From Gillisella terrae (GTDB lineage Bacteria; Pseudomonadota; Alphaproteobacteria; Rhizobiales; Rhizobiaceae), in the NCBI RefSeq assembly GCF_004801395.1, contig NZ_SSOA01000002.1:1-64000 (forward strand): a stretch of 64,000 bases of DNA, given 5' to 3'. Position numbers and translations under genes: made by a program. This document shows, piece after piece, positions 48,807 to 58,410 of the stretch (position 1 is its first letter; each line of letters opens with the position of its first letter). The notes under the pieces are model-generated. The model saw nothing but the letters and a program-made list of their open reading frames with translations, was not told where the DNA came from and ran no database searches.

Positions 48807-50591
48807 ATGTTGAACAAGCCATTCCAATCTCCCGGTATTGCCAGCTTTCTGGATAATATGCGGCGCTCGCGGCTACAGGCCATGTTTAGGCGTGGTGAGC
48901 TGTCGCTGGTGGTGCTTGCCGTGTGTACGGGCGTTTTGGCAGGTCTTCTTGTTTCTCTGGTTCGTTTCCTCAGTGAAAGCCTGCATTTTTGGGTTTTTGG
49001 TGTTGATGATACCTTGAGCGGCAGTCAAGTTAGCGGCCCGATTGTGCTGTTTGGACCGATTATCGGCGGCATTTTGCTTGGTATTGTGGTGTTTATCCTG
49101 TCCAAGACCCGTAAAAAGCCGATGGTTGACCCAATTGAGGCCAACGCCCTGCATGGTGGACGCCTGTCGCTCACCGACAGCATTATTGTCAGCGTGCAGA
49201 ACATCATTTCCAATGGGTTTGGTGCCTCCGTGGGGCTTGAGGCAGGCTACACGCAGATTGCTTCCGGTGCGGCCTCCAAGCTGGGGATCAAGCTGAAACT
49301 GCGGCGAGGGGACATGCGCATTCTGGTTGGCTGTGGCGCGGCGGGTGCCATTGCCGCGGCCTTTGATGCGCCATTGACGGGGGCTTTTTATGCGATTGAG
49401 CTGATTATCGGCTCTTATACGGTCATCACCCTCGCTCCGGTGATTGTCTCTGCGCTGGTGTCCAATCTGGTGGCTAATCAGATCGCCCATCATGGACTTT
49501 CCATCGATGTCGGTGTGATGGGTGTTGTGACACCGCTGGATTATGTGCCGACGATCGTCCTTGGTATTATCTGCGCCGCCATTGGTATTGTGCTTATGCA
49601 GGCGGTGTCTTTCATTGAAGAAACGGCTCGCAGAAGCTCGATTTCGCAAGTGTTCAGACCCTTTCTTGGTGGCATCGTTGTGGGGCTGCTGGGGCTTGTG
49701 TCGCCACAGGTGCTATCGAGCGGCCACGGCGCGCTACATCTCAACCTCAATTCGCATTCACCCCTTGGCGCGCTGGTGATGCTTTTCATGCTGAAGTCGC
49801 TTGCCAGTGCGGTGTCGATTGGCTCAGGCTTTCGCGGCGGTCTGTTCTTTGCGTCGCTGTTTATGGGCGCACTGCTGGGCAAAATATTCGTGTTTGGCGC
49901 GGATTTCTTTCCGCAATTGACACTGACTCCGACGGTTTATGCCGTGGTTGGCATGAGCGCTTTTGCAGCTTCTGTCATTGGCGGTCCATTGACCATGACC
50001 TTTCTGGCGCTGGAGTTGACCGGCGATTTTCCCATTACCGCTCTGGTGCTTGCGGCTGTTGTCACGGCATCTTTGGTGGTGCGCGTGTCCTTTGGTTATT
50101 CCTTTGCCACATGGCGTTTTCATTTGCGCGGTGAAACCATTCGCAGCGCTCATGATGTTGGCTGGATACGCGATTTGACCGTTAATAAGATGATGCGCGC
50201 CGATGTTCGCACCGCCAAACTCTCTATGGGGCTGGATGAATTCAACAAGCGTTTTCCGCTTGGCTCCACGCAGCGCGTCATCATGGTCAATGATGAAGGC
50301 CGCTACAAGGGCATTGTGCTGGTGCCGGAAGTCTATGCCGATCCCATGGACCGCAACGGCGATGAGCGCACGCTGGAAAGCTATCTGCGCTACACCAAAG
50401 ACGTTTTGCTGCCAACCATGAACGTCAAACAGGCGGCCGCGATTTTTGACGCGACCCACAGTGAAGCGTTGGCCGTGGTGAATGATCTCGGGCAGGTCAA
50501 GCCCATCGGATTGCTCACAGAGAGCCACACATTGCGTCGCTACAGTGAAGAACTCGACCAGCGCCGCCGCGAGGCATCAGGAGAGATTTAA
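48807..50591 (+). CDS. ClC-family chloride channel/transporter with C-terminal CBS pair
   Basis: 594 aa. Around ten membrane helices cover residues 30-430. The anion-filter region reads GFGASVGLEAGYTQ, keeping the gating-type Glu in a GLEAG variant of GREGP. SGFRGGLFFASLFMGALLGK and GGPLTMTFLALELTGD are further family blocks. Residues from about 450 on form two CBS domains (VNKMMRADVRT, LPTMNVKQAAAIFD), which usually bind adenine nucleotides. Confidence 0.94.
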   Translation: MLNKPFQSPGIASFLDNMRRSRLQAMFRRGELSLVVLAVCTGVLAGLLVSLVRFLSESLHFWVFGVDDTLSGSQVSGPIVLFGPIIGGILLGIVVFILSKTRKKPMVDPIEANALHGGRLSLTDSIIVSVQNIISNGFGASVGLEAGYTQIASGAASKLGIKLKLRRGDMRILVGCGAAGAIAAAFDAPLTGAFYAIELIIGSYTVITLAPVIVSALVSNLVANQIAHHGLSIDVGVMGVVTPLDYVPTIVLGIICAAIGIVLMQAVSFIEETARRSSISQVFRPFLGGIVVGLLGLVSPQVLSSGHGALHLNLNSHSPLGALVMLFMLKSLASAVSIGSGFRGGLFFASLFMGALLGKIFVFGADFFPQLTLTPTVYAVVGMSAFAASVIGGPLTMTFLALELTGDFPITALVLAAVVTASLVVRVSFGYSFATWRFHLRGETIRSAHDVGWIRDLTVNKMMRADVRTAKLSMGLDEFNKRFPLGSTQRVIMVNDEGRYKGIVLVPEVYADPMDRNGDERTLESYLRYTKDVLLPTMNVKQAAAIFDATHSEALAVVNDLGQVKPIGLLTESHTLRRYSEELDQRRREASGEI

Positions 50592-50737
50592 TGTTCACGC
50601 GTCCTTGCATTGGTGTAGAATAGAGCCGTTCATCGATCAGGATACTAATTAAAGTTCCATAACCTTCCTTATCTGATTTCTTTATTGAACTGGGGTGGGT
50701 TCATTCTATTTCCAAGTGCTATCAGGACATCGCGTCG

Positions 50738-51190
50738 TCAAAGCCGTATGGCTGTTTCCTCTTTCGCGGTCTTGATCACCATCATGGTGACGAAACGTGC
50801 CACATTGATCTCGTCGCGAAACAGCCGATCACACAGCGCATCGAATTCCTCCATGTCACGCAGCCGCAGCATTAAAACAACGTCGGTCTCACCGGTCACG
50901 GCATAGGCCTGGGACACTGCTTCCTCGTGAACGACGATATCCAGAAAGCGGCGCATATGCTGCTCGCCATGCAGTTTCAGCTCCACCGTCACCAGCGCCT
51001 TGATCACGCGACCGGACTTTGTCGGGTTCAGGATTGCCACGATTTTTTCGATAATGCCGGATTTGTGCAGGCGCTGGGTGCGCCGCAGGCAGCTGGACGG
51101 AGATAAGCCCACCTCTTCCGCGATTTCAACGTTTGTGCGCGATGCATCGCGCTGCAAAAGGGCGAGTATTTTTCGATCAATCCTGTCCAT
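50738..51190 (-). CDS. Lrp/AsnC-family transcriptional regulator
   Basis: 150 aa. Helix-turn-helix at the N-terminus (DRIDRKILALLQRDASRTNVEIAEEVGLSPSSCLRR-type pattern in residues 2-37) and an AsnC/RAM domain (VTGETDVVLMLRLRDMEEFD). It is transcribed away from the permease gene at 51312; the 121-base gap holds an AT-rich palindrome likely to be its site. Confidence 0.94.
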   Translation of the reverse strand: MDRIDRKILALLQRDASRTNVEIAEEVGLSPSSCLRRTQRLHKSGIIEKIVAILNPTKSGRVIKALVTVELKLHGEQHMRRFLDIVVHEEAVSQAYAVTGETDVVLMLRLRDMEEFDALCDRLFRDEINVARFVTMMVIKTAKEETAIRL

Positions 51191-51220
51191 GGTGCCAGCT
51201 TAACCAGTCAAAAGCGACTT

Positions 51221-51237
51221 TTGCAATAAAATTGCAA
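51221..51237. promoter_or_regulatory. Candidate Lrp operator
   Basis: TTGCAATAAAATTGCAA, 7-bp arms around AAA, centred 39 bases upstream of the lrp start and about 83 bases before the permease start. AT-rich palindromes of this form are usual for Lrp/AsnC proteins. It could control both divergent genes. Confidence 0.55.
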
Positions 51238-51311
51238 GAAAGCGCAATCTCTGACCAAAAATGCGAAGCGGATTAGGGTAGGAACAACTGGCCAACGATG
51301 AGGAGATTCCC

Positions 51312-52286
51312 GTGCCATTCCTTGCCCCTGCCCTTCGAAAAACACGCGATATAACAGAGATTTATTGGGTTTTGATCCGGATCACCATTCCGATCACCAT
51401 TTTGACCGAAGTGCTATCTCGAATGGGCGTGATCAAGGCCATTTCGCCGGTGTTTGAGCCGATCATGAGCCTGTTTGGCCTGCCGCCAGCGCTGGGGTTG
51501 GCCTGGCTGACAGGCATGCTTGTTGGCATTTGGGGCGCTGTGCCGCTTCTTTTTACGCTCGTGCCGGTGTCATCCTTGAGCCTTGCGGATATTACCGTGT
51601 TTTCGGCTCTGATCCTGTTCGCCCATGCGCTGCCGATTGAGCAAAAAATCATTCAAAAGGCCGGGCCGGGCATGGTTATCACCACCGTTCTGCGCATTGT
51701 TGGCGGCATGATCTACGCATTTTTGTTGCATCATCTGCTGGCGCTGACAGGCTGGCTGTCTGAACCGGTCAATCCGGTCTGGGTTCCGATCAGCAATACG
51801 CCCGATTGGGGCGCTTATTTCCTCGGGCTAGGGGAAACCATGGTCTGGATGTTTGTCATCCTGTTTGTGCTGTTCTGGGGGCTTGAACTGCTAAAAGCAA
51901 CGGGTGTTCTGGCGTGGCTGATGAAAGTGCTCTCCCCGGCTCTGCGTCTGGCTGGTATTCGCGGCGAAGCTGGCCATCTCACCGCTGTTGGCCTGTTTCT
52001 GGGCATTTCCTATGGCGGTGGCCTTTTGATCCGCGAAGCCCAATCCGGCACCATTCCACCACGCCAGATTTTTCTCTCTTGTGTGTTCATGGGCTTTGCC
52101 CATAGCGTGATCGAAGACACGCTTGTGGTGATGGCGCTGGGGGCTGATGTCTATGGCGTGCTATTCGGCAGGCTCGCATTTGCCGTGGTGGCAACGGGTT
52201 TGATCGCGCTTTTGCTCCGCCGCCTGTCAGATGATGCGTTCTTTGCACGTATGTTTCGGGTGAGTGCTTTGAAAGTCGGCGCTTGA
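51312..52286 (+). CDS. Nucleoside-recognition (Gate) domain membrane protein
   Basis: 324 aa, about eight membrane helices in two halves, each with the nucleoside-recognition (Gate) pattern (GLAWLTGMLVGIWGAVPLL in the first, VGLFLGISYGGGLLIREA in the second). Such proteins resemble transporter cores; the substrate is unknown. GTG start with AGGAG 7 bases upstream. Divergent from, and probably regulated by, the Lrp protein; an amino acid or related solute is therefore a reasonable guess. Confidence 0.85.
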   Translation: MPFLAPALRKTRDITEIYWVLIRITIPITILTEVLSRMGVIKAISPVFEPIMSLFGLPPALGLAWLTGMLVGIWGAVPLLFTLVPVSSLSLADITVFSALILFAHALPIEQKIIQKAGPGMVITTVLRIVGGMIYAFLLHHLLALTGWLSEPVNPVWVPISNTPDWGAYFLGLGETMVWMFVILFVLFWGLELLKATGVLAWLMKVLSPALRLAGIRGEAGHLTAVGLFLGISYGGGLLIREAQSGTIPPRQIFLSCVFMGFAHSVIEDTLVVMALGADVYGVLFGRLAFAVVATGLIALLLRRLSDDAFFARMFRVSALKVGA

Positions 52287-52300
52287 TGCGAGAAACTACT

Positions 52301-52665
52301 GCATAAGTCCTTAAATCGGAATCGATTTAAGGTAAAAATTATGCAGCAGATTTAAAGTGTTACAGCGTCCTTCGTGCGCCATATCACAGTACACGACGCA
52401 TAGGTTTTACCGTGTAGCTCACCCCCCTCTGCCCTGCCGGGCATCTCCCCCACAAGGAGGGAGATCGACAAAAAGCAACCCTATTGCTCAACAGCATACG
52501 TCCTATGTGTCGGAAATCACAGGTTCATTGTTAAAAACGAGCGGGAGCGCCTATCCGATCTCCCTCCTTGTGGGGGAGATGGCTGGCAAGCCAGAGGGGG
52601 GGTAAACGGCACATAAAGGCGTTTGTGTCGTGTACTATGGCACCATATTTGGCGTGCGGCGCTGT
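52301..52665. repeat. Two-hairpin rhizobial repeat, second copy, interrupted
   Basis: Module 2 is at 52301-52349: CCTTAAATCG (52309-52318) and CGATTTAAGG (52323-52332) inside TGCAT/ATGCA-type ends. Module 1 starts with GTTACAGCG at 52359 and runs to CCATAT at 52384, then resumes after a 258-base insertion at 52643 with CCATATTTGGCGTGCGGCGCTGTAG. Compared with 5121-5224 it is inverted. Confidence 0.7.
52385..52642. mobile_element. 258-bp inverted-repeat element (MITE-like), no coding gene
   Basis: The termini carry AGTACACGAC (52388-52397) and GTCGTGTACT (52627-52636). Inner arms of about 46 bases (52421-52466 and 52557-52602) are near-identical inverted copies of the rhizobial sequence CCCCCTCTG...CATCTCCCCCACAAGGAGG. 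The centre is 90 bases of AT-rich sequence. CCATAT flanks both sides (52379-52384, 52643-52648) and may be a target duplication. No transposase is encoded. Confidence 0.6.
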
Positions 52666-52680
52666 AGGAATAGCCTGTCG

Positions 52681-52755
52681 CGCACCAGTAGCCCCCTCAT
52701 CCCTCGGTCCTCGACTTCTCCCCTTTGGGAGAAGAGCGTTGACGCGACGCCTTGC
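52681..52755. repeat. Further rhizobial repeat with CTTCTCCC/GGGAGAAG hairpin
   Basis: CCCCCTCATCC at 52692 leads to a perfect 8-bp hairpin, CTTCTCCC (52715-52722) and GGGAGAAG (52727-52734). A related stretch, in part, reappears inside the 3' part of the next gene at about 52820-52846. Together with the upstream elements the whole gap 52287-52755 is repeat-derived. Confidence 0.6.
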
Positions 52756-53040
52756 TCAAAATCGACGCCAGTTTAAGGAATTTTGCAGTAAACGAGTTGC
52801 AATGCTATCAGCGTTTTTTCTTCTCTCCCACCGGCAGCCGGATGAAGTAATCTTTACCGCCAAATCGGGCTCAGAGCGCCCCTGCTCCAAATCGCGCAAG
52901 GTTCCGAGCGGAATCTGGTAACGAGCCGAAAACTCTTCCTGCGTTAGCGACAAAACGCGACGGATTATATTCACCCGCGACATATGCGGTGCCTTTGCCA
53001 ACTGCTCTTCAGACATTGGAAAATTATCAGGATCAGACAA
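52756..53040 (-). pseudogene. XRE-type antitoxin-like regulator with a replaced C-terminus
   Basis: 94 codons. Residues 1-62 are a normal helix-turn-helix of the kind found in HigA/BrnA-like antitoxins (NIIRRVLSLTQEEFSARYQIPLGTLRDLEQGRSEPD has the family pattern). After EPD the family continues with a conserved tail, but here the reading frame passes into repeat sequence (SSGCRWERRKN). It opens with TTG 53040; an ATG lies at 53016. No toxin gene is beside it. Probably non-functional or altered. Confidence 0.6.
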
Positions 53041-53076
53041 ATTTGTGGCGTGATAACTGTATGTTTAATGTGATTT

Positions 53077-53868
53077 TTACCCAAGAACAATAGCTTTATT
53101 AGAGCTTATGAATTTATTGCCTGAAAAAAATAGTCTACCGTCTACTATTAATCTGTCGTCCGAAAAAATAGCTGAGCATGGCGCTGGTAATTTCCCTCGC
53201 ACTTTGACGAGCAATGCTTCTTCATATTCTGGAATATTGAAATCATCTAAGACTTTAATTTCCGTTTCATTCATATTTCCTCTGTCTTTAAAAAATAACT
53301 CAAAATCAATTCTATGTATTTTCGATTTTATAATGAGCTTAGGCGTCCTAGGTGTAGCTTCAATTTCATCTACATTATTTCGGCAAATCCAATCGTTTTT
53401 TCGCATTACGGCTATTGGATTTAGGCACGTATCATAAATTTTCAGAGAAAGTGTATCATAACCATCGTCGTCCTTTTCGAAATATATCATATCTATGCCA
53501 CGAGCAGTCAGCATCGCAGTGCAATCGTATGCATAGTTCCCACCACAAGCAAAAACGGTGTGCTTTCGGCGCCAATTGAATTTACTTTGAACGCGAGTGT
53601 GGTTGTTCTTTTTTAAATTCCTCAATTGTTCATTAGTAAATGCACCAGAGTCAGCCTCGTTGTGATGTCTTGCGCATAATGCAATCATTCCTTCTGCACT
53701 ATGGTGCTTATTAATTCGCCAAGGTGGGTCAAAGTGATGATATTCCAAGTGCGGATTTCCACAAAGGGGGCAACCGAAGCCAACTTCGCGGCGTAGTTCA
53801 AGGCGCACATCAGGAGGAGGCGTTCTCGCTATCTGACTCTTAGATTTCATCTCTTCTGATTTCTCCAT
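53077..53868 (-). CDS. HNH endonuclease-like protein with novel C-terminal domain
   Basis: 263 aa, AT-rich compared with all neighbours. The HNH/zinc site is at residues 31-70: CPLCGNPHLEYHHFDPPW, then HHSAEGMIALCARHHNEAD, with two CxxC-type cysteines and the catalytic His pair. The following 170 residues (from KHTVFACGGNYAYD) are beta-rich and unknown to me. Low GC, position next to a decayed antitoxin and repeats suggest horizontal transfer. A role as restriction or other defence nuclease is possible but unproven. Confidence 0.8.
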   Translation of the reverse strand: MEKSEEMKSKSQIARTPPPDVRLELRREVGFGCPLCGNPHLEYHHFDPPWRINKHHSAEGMIALCARHHNEADSGAFTNEQLRNLKKNNHTRVQSKFNWRRKHTVFACGGNYAYDCTAMLTARGIDMIYFEKDDDGYDTLSLKIYDTCLNPIAVMRKNDWICRNNVDEIEATPRTPKLIIKSKIHRIDFELFFKDRGNMNETEIKVLDDFNIPEYEEALLVKVRGKLPAPCSAIFSDDRLIVDGRLFFSGNKFISSNKAIVLG

Positions 53869-53914
53869 TGAAGCGATATAACACCTAACCAGTAAGAAAT
53901 TGCCATAATTATAT

Positions 53915-53939
53915 AAAAAGCCCGGAGTTTCCCCCGGGC
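53915..53939 (-). terminator. Intrinsic terminator of nrdJ
   Basis: On the minus strand GCCCGG and CCGGGC form a stem (53934-53939 with 53920-53925) around an 8-base loop, followed by five T. It lies 26 bases after the nrdJ stop. Confidence 0.8.
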
Positions 53940-53964
53940 CAAATCCATTTCAAACCTCAGCTAA

Positions 53965-56900
53965 TTAGCTGCACCCACTCGTCGAACCACAAGTGTCGCA
54001 CTTCTCGCATGTGCCATTGCGTACCATGGTAAAGTTCTGGCATTCGGAGCACATGTTTCCGGTGTAGCCTTGTGCGATGGAGCGCATGCGGCGGGAGGCT
54101 TCGAGCTTTTTGGCTTCAGCCTTGGCGGCTTCGGCGTCTTCTGCGGCTGCATCCGAGAACAGCGCTTCAGAGGCCATGTCTTCCACCAGTTCCGCGGCCT
54201 TTTCCTCGTAATCGCGCTTAAACGATACGACTTCTGAGGTGGAAACGGCTGTGGTCACTTCCAGCTTGCGGGCTGTGTTGCCTGAAAAGGCGGTGACATT
54301 GCCTGCGCCAGAGGCCGATGCCTTGGCAGGTGTGCCGGTGGCGGCACCGCGTGGTTCTGCTGTGCCTGCTGCCGTGCTGGAAACCAGCGTTGGCTTGTAG
54401 CCACGGGTCAGACCCTTGGAGACCACGTCTGCCTTGCCTTCGGTCACGCCGCGGCCAAGGGCCGTGTTGGCGAAATCGGAGGTGTCAACATGGGCCAGAT
54501 CGTTGCGGCCGAGGTAGGAGATCGCCAGTTCGCGGAACACGTAATCGAGGATCGAAGTGGCGTTCTTGATGGCGTCATTGCCTGTCACCATGCCAGCTGG
54601 CTCGAACTTGGTGAAGGTGAAGGCGTCAACATATTCTTCCAAAGGCACGCCGTATTGCAGACCGAGCGATACCGAAATGGCGAAATTGTTGATGAAGGCG
54701 CGAAGAGCAGAGCCTTCCTTGTTCATATCGAGGAAGATTTCGCCAAGGCGGCCGTCGTTATACTCACCCGTGCGCAGGAAGATGGTGTGACCACCAATCT
54801 TGGCCTTCTGGGTGTAGCCCTTGCGGCGGGTTGGCAGCTTTTCCTGCTCACGCACCACGCGCTCAACAATCCGCTCAACAATCCGCTCGGTGATGGTCAC
54901 AGCCTGAGCTGCCTGTGGCTGAGCCGCCAGGGCTTCCACAGCATCATCCTCGTCTTCGTCTTCGATCAGCGACGCATTCAGTGGCTGGCTGAGCTTGGAG
55001 CCATCGCGATACAGCGCATTGGCCTTCAAAGCCAGCTTCCATGACAGCATGTAAGCCGCGCCGCAGTCCTCAACAGTGGCCTCGTTTGGCATGTTGATGG
55101 TCTTGGAAATCGCGCCTGAGATGAACGGCTGGGCCGCTGCCATCATGCGGATGTGGCTTTCAACTGAAAGGTAACGCTTACCAATCTTGCCGCAAGCGTT
55201 GGCGCAATCGAACACAGGCAGATGCTCATCCTTCAGGAATGGCGCGCCTTCCAGCGTCATCGCACCACAAACGTGGATGTTGGCAGCTTCAATGTCCTTC
55301 TTGGAAAAGCCAAGATGTTCCAGCAGGTTGAAGCTCATGTCTGTGAGCTGCTCGTCGGACACCTTCAAGGTGTCTTTCAGGAAGTCAGCGCCCAGTGTCC
55401 ACTGGTTGAACACGAACTTGATGTCGAAAGCAGATTTCAAAGCACCATTGACGGCTTCAATCTTCTCGTCGGTGAAGCCCTTGGCCTTGAGCGCGCCGGG
55501 GTTGACGCCCGGTGCCTGATTGAGATTGCCATGGCCAACGGCATAGGCTTCAATCTCGGCAATCTGGCTTTCGCTGTAACCCAGCGTGCGCAGCGCTTCT
55601 GGCACAGCGCCGTTGATGATCTTGAAGTAACCGCCACCGGCGAGCTTCTTGAACTTTACCAGCGCGAAATCAGGCTCGATGCCGGTAGTGTCGCAATCCA
55701 TCACCAGACCAATGGTGCCGGTTGGGGCCACAACGGAGACCTGCGCATTGCGGTAGCCGTGCTGTTCGCCAAGCTCCAGCGCCTTGTCCCAAGCGGCTGT
55801 GGCATGGGCAATCAGGGCCGGATCAGAGCAATCGGCATGCACCAGCGGAACAGGGTTGACCGAGAGGGCTTCATAGCCATCAGCCAGACCATGGGCCGCA
55901 CGGCGATGGTTGCGGATAACCCGCAGCATGTTGTCGCGGTTTGGCGCAAAGCCCGGGAATGGGCCAAGCTCGGAAGCAATTTCTGCCGATGTGGCATAGG
56001 AAACGCCGGTCATGATCGCGGTCAGCGCACCGCAGATGGCGCGACCTTCCGCCGAGTCATAAGGAATGCCGGAGGACATCAGCAACCCGCCGATGTTGGC
56101 ATAGCCGAGGCCGAGCGTGCGGTATTCGTAAGACAGTTCAGCAATCTGACGCGATGGGAACTGCGCCATCATCACCGACACTTCAAGAACAACCGTCCAC
56201 AAACGAACAGCGTGTTCGTAATCGGCAATGTTGATCTTCTTGGTGGCCGCATCCTTGAACTGAAGCAGGTTCAGCGAAGCAAGGTTGCAGGCTGTGTCGT
56301 CCAGGAACATATATTCCGAGCAGGGGTTGGATGCACGGATAGGACCAGCGGCTGGGCAGGTGTGCCAGTCGTTCATGGTGGTGTTGTAATGCAGGCCCGG
56401 ATCGGCAGAGGCCCAGGCGGCGTAGGAAATCTTTTCCCACAGGTCGCGTGCCTTCAGCGTCTTCATCACCTTGCCGTCGCGGCGGGCGGTGAGGTTCCAC
56501 TCGCCATCGTTTTCAACGGCGCGCAGGAAGTCATCCTTCAAGGAGACGGAATTGTTGGAGTTCTGGCCTGCAACAGTCAGATAGGCTTCCGAATCCCAAT
56601 CGGTGTCATAGGTCTTGAATTCAAGATCCTTGTAACCCTGCTGGGCAAACTGGATGACGCGCTTGATGTAGTTTTCCGGCACCATATCCTTCTTGGCAGC
56701 GCGGATTTCGCGCTTCAGGGCCGGGTTTTCATTCGGGTCAAAGCAGGCGTCATTGTCGGCCGAGCAATTGACGCAGGCTTTCATGATGGCCTTCAAATGC
56801 TTGGACACAATCTTGGAGCCGGTAACGAGGGCGGCAACCTTCTGCTCTTCCTTCACCTTCCAGTCGATATAGGCTTCAATATCGGGGTGGTCGATGTCCA

Positions 56901-57747
56901 CAACCACCATCTTGGCCGCACGACGGGTTGTGCCGCCAGACTTGATGGCACCGGCTGCGCGGTCACCAATCTTGAGGAAGCTCATCAGACCAGAGGATTT
57001 GCCGCCGCCGGAGAGCTTTTCGCCCTCGCCGCGCAAATGCGAGAAGTTGGAACCCGTGCCGGAGCCGTATTTGAACAGGCGGGCTTCACGCACCCACAGG
57101 TCCATAATGCCGCCTTCGTTGACGAGATCGTCTTCGACCGACTGGATAAAGCAGGCGTGTGGCTGTGGATGCTCATAGGCCGACTTGGACTTGGTCAGCT
57201 TGCCGGTGAAGGGGTCCACGTAGAAATGGCCCTGCCCCGGTCCGTCAATGCCATAGGCCCAATGCAGGCCGGTGTTGAACCATTGCGGGCTGTTAGGTGC
57301 CACGCGCTGGGTGGCCAGCATGTAGGCCAGCTCATCGCGGAAAGCGAGTGCATCTTCTTCTGTGGTGAAATACTTGCCCTTCCAGCCCCAGTAAGCCCAG
57401 GTGCCAGCCAAACGGTCGAAAACCTGACGCGCATCGGTTTCCGAGCCATAACGCTCTTCAGCAGGCAGGTCTTTCATGGCCTTTTCATCGGCAACCGAGC
57501 GCCAGAGGAAGGAAGGAACATCGTTTTCCTCAACCTTCTTCAAAATCTTCGGCACGCCCGCCTTGCGGAAATATTTCTGGGCCAGAATATCGGCGGCAAC
57601 CTGGCTGAACTGCGCAGGCACATCAATATCTGCCAGCCGGAAAACGATGGAGCCATCCGGGTTCTTGATCTCACTCACGGCTTTGCGAAATTCGATTTCC
57701 GCATAGCGTGACTGGCCTGCCTTGGTGAAACGACGTTCGATGCGCAT
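53965..57747 (-). CDS. nrdJ: Adenosylcobalamin-dependent ribonucleotide reductase (class II)
   Basis: 1260 aa, usual for rhizobial NrdJ. It makes deoxyribonucleotides without oxygen dependence. Recognisable: [66 protein letters not shown] (active-site NxCxE type), [19 protein letters not shown], and a cysteine-rich C-terminal tail ([12 protein letters not shown]) that shuttles reducing power. ATG 57747 gives the standard start MRIERRFTK. Long antisense frames in this region are shadows. Confidence 0.97.
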   Translation of the reverse strand: MRIERRFTKAGQSRYAEIEFRKAVSEIKNPDGSIVFRLADIDVPAQFSQVAADILAQKYFRKAGVPKILKKVEENDVPSFLWRSVADEKAMKDLPAEERYGSETDARQVFDRLAGTWAYWGWKGKYFTTEEDALAFRDELAYMLATQRVAPNSPQWFNTGLHWAYGIDGPGQGHFYVDPFTGKLTKSKSAYEHPQPHACFIQSVEDDLVNEGGIMDLWVREARLFKYGSGTGSNFSHLRGEGEKLSGGGKSSGLMSFLKIGDRAAGAIKSGGTTRRAAKMVVVDIDHPDIEAYIDWKVKEEQKVAALVTGSKIVSKHLKAIMKACVNCSADNDACFDPNENPALKREIRAAKKDMVPENYIKRVIQFAQQGYKDLEFKTYDTDWDSEAYLTVAGQNSNNSVSLKDDFLRAVENDGEWNLTARRDGKVMKTLKARDLWEKISYAAWASADPGLHYNTTMNDWHTCPAAGPIRASNPCSEYMFLDDTACNLASLNLLQFKDAATKKINIADYEHAVRLWTVVLEVSVMMAQFPSRQIAELSYEYRTLGLGYANIGGLLMSSGIPYDSAEGRAICGALTAIMTGVSYATSAEIASELGPFPGFAPNRDNMLRVIRNHRRAAHGLADGYEALSVNPVPLVHADCSDPALIAHATAAWDKALELGEQHGYRNAQVSVVAPTGTIGLVMDCDTTGIEPDFALVKFKKLAGGGYFKIINGAVPEALRTLGYSESQIAEIEAYAVGHGNLNQAPGVNPGALKAKGFTDEKIEAVNGALKSAFDIKFVFNQWTLGADFLKDTLKVSDEQLTDMSFNLLEHLGFSKKDIEAANIHVCGAMTLEGAPFLKDEHLPVFDCANACGKIGKRYLSVESHIRMMAAAQPFISGAISKTINMPNEATVEDCGAAYMLSWKLALKANALYRDGSKLSQPLNASLIEDEDEDDAVEALAAQPQAAQAVTITERIVERIVERVVREQEKLPTRRKGYTQKAKIGGHTIFLRTGEYNDGRLGEIFLDMNKEGSALRAFINNFAISVSLGLQYGVPLEEYVDAFTFTKFEPAGMVTGNDAIKNATSILDYVFRELAISYLGRNDLAHVDTSDFANTALGRGVTEGKADVVSKGLTRGYKPTLVSSTAAGTAEPRGAATGTPAKASASGAGNVTAFSGNTARKLEVTTAVSTSEVVSFKRDYEEKAAELVEDMASEALFSDAAAEDAEAAKAEAKKLEASRRMRSIAQGYTGNMCSECQNFTMVRNGTCEKCDTCGSTSGCS

Positions 57748-57852
57748 CTTGCCTAGTCCTCGTTGGTCCCGCACCCGAAAATGGGCACAAAATTAGTGTG
57801 TCGCCTGCATCGGTAACAACGCAGCCGTTGGTTCGCTGTCGCTCTTTATGTC

Positions 57853-57902
57853 TGCTGCATCATTTTCTCTTTAAACCGAGCCCGGTTTAAAGAATTTTGC
57901 AG
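57853..57902. repeat. Palindromic repeat related to the TTAAATCG family
   Basis: CTTTAAACCG (57869-57878) and CGGTTTAAAG (57883-57892) form 10-bp arms around AGCC, framed by TGCTGCATCATTTTCT and GAATTTTGCAGGA. The frame matches the ends of the elements at 5173 and 52301, so this is a third, diverged member. Confidence 0.6.
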
Positions 57903-57964
57903 GAGGAGCGAGGCCGATCATGATGATGGTCCGCTCTATATCTTGCGCCGACCTGAACTGCGAT

Positions 57965-58219
57965 AAACAATATATAGTATCCACAGTCTATTTATGCCAG
58001 CGCATTATGTTGTGCGGAGAAACAAAAAATCACGCAGGAAAAACGCCAAACAAGACCAGATAGCCCTGCCCGTTTCCATCGTCATGATGTTTACTGATTT
58101 GAACCGGCCCTCGTAAATTTCCCGGTTCAGCCGCCGCCGCAACATGGAATTCATTAACCTTGGAAGGCCCCTCCCCGTCAAGGGCTTGGATATGACGAAA
58201 ATATATACGCAATATGTTG
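57965..58219 (-). promoter_or_regulatory. NrdR-box-like motifs upstream of nrdJ
   Basis: CAATATATAG at 57968-57977 fits the NrdR box core (C-W-A-T-A-T-A-T-W-G) exactly. CATTATGTTG at 58003-58012 fits 8 of 10, and CAATATGTTG at 58210-58219 fits 9 of 10. NrdR represses ribonucleotide reductase genes. The first two lie 35 bases apart, slightly off the usual spacing, and 220-265 bases upstream of the nrdJ start. Confidence 0.4.
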
Positions 58220-58410
58220 TGGTCTGTACCTGTGGAAAACGGGGAAAGGGGCTAGCCTAGAAAATTCATGGGCTTGGGCGAAAAGTTTGATGGTTAACGT
58301 TTGGTGAGGCTCATTGTTTTCCACCGCTGTGATTTTTTTTGAAGAAATCATTGTCTTGCGCTGGGCGGTGCCAAAACACGCAGATGGCGCATGCAGAGCT
58401 GCGAATCGTT

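Larger units (their letters stand above)
57748..58410. other. Leader region of nrdJ
   Basis: About 660 bases between the nrdJ start and the terminator at 58411. It carries a palindromic repeat (57853-57902) and three NrdR-box-like motifs, listed separately. No cobalamin riboswitch consensus was recognised and no gene was found. Confidence 0.55.

Noticed and set aside
52357-52605. An 82-codon plus-strand frame
   Set aside because: It is composed entirely of the inverted-repeat element and outer repeat.
55222-57711. An 829-codon open frame antisense to nrdJ
   Set aside because: It mirrors the codon bias of nrdJ on the other strand, contains no recognisable domain and has no ribosome binding site; nrdJ is unambiguous.
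53965-57747. An intein or fusion in the long NrdJ protein
   Set aside because: The length of about 1260 residues is normal for this class and no splicing motifs interrupt the conserved blocks.
57748-58410. A cobalamin riboswitch in the nrdJ leader
   Set aside because: I could not find a convincing B12-box or the expected helices; a covariance search would be needed to decide.
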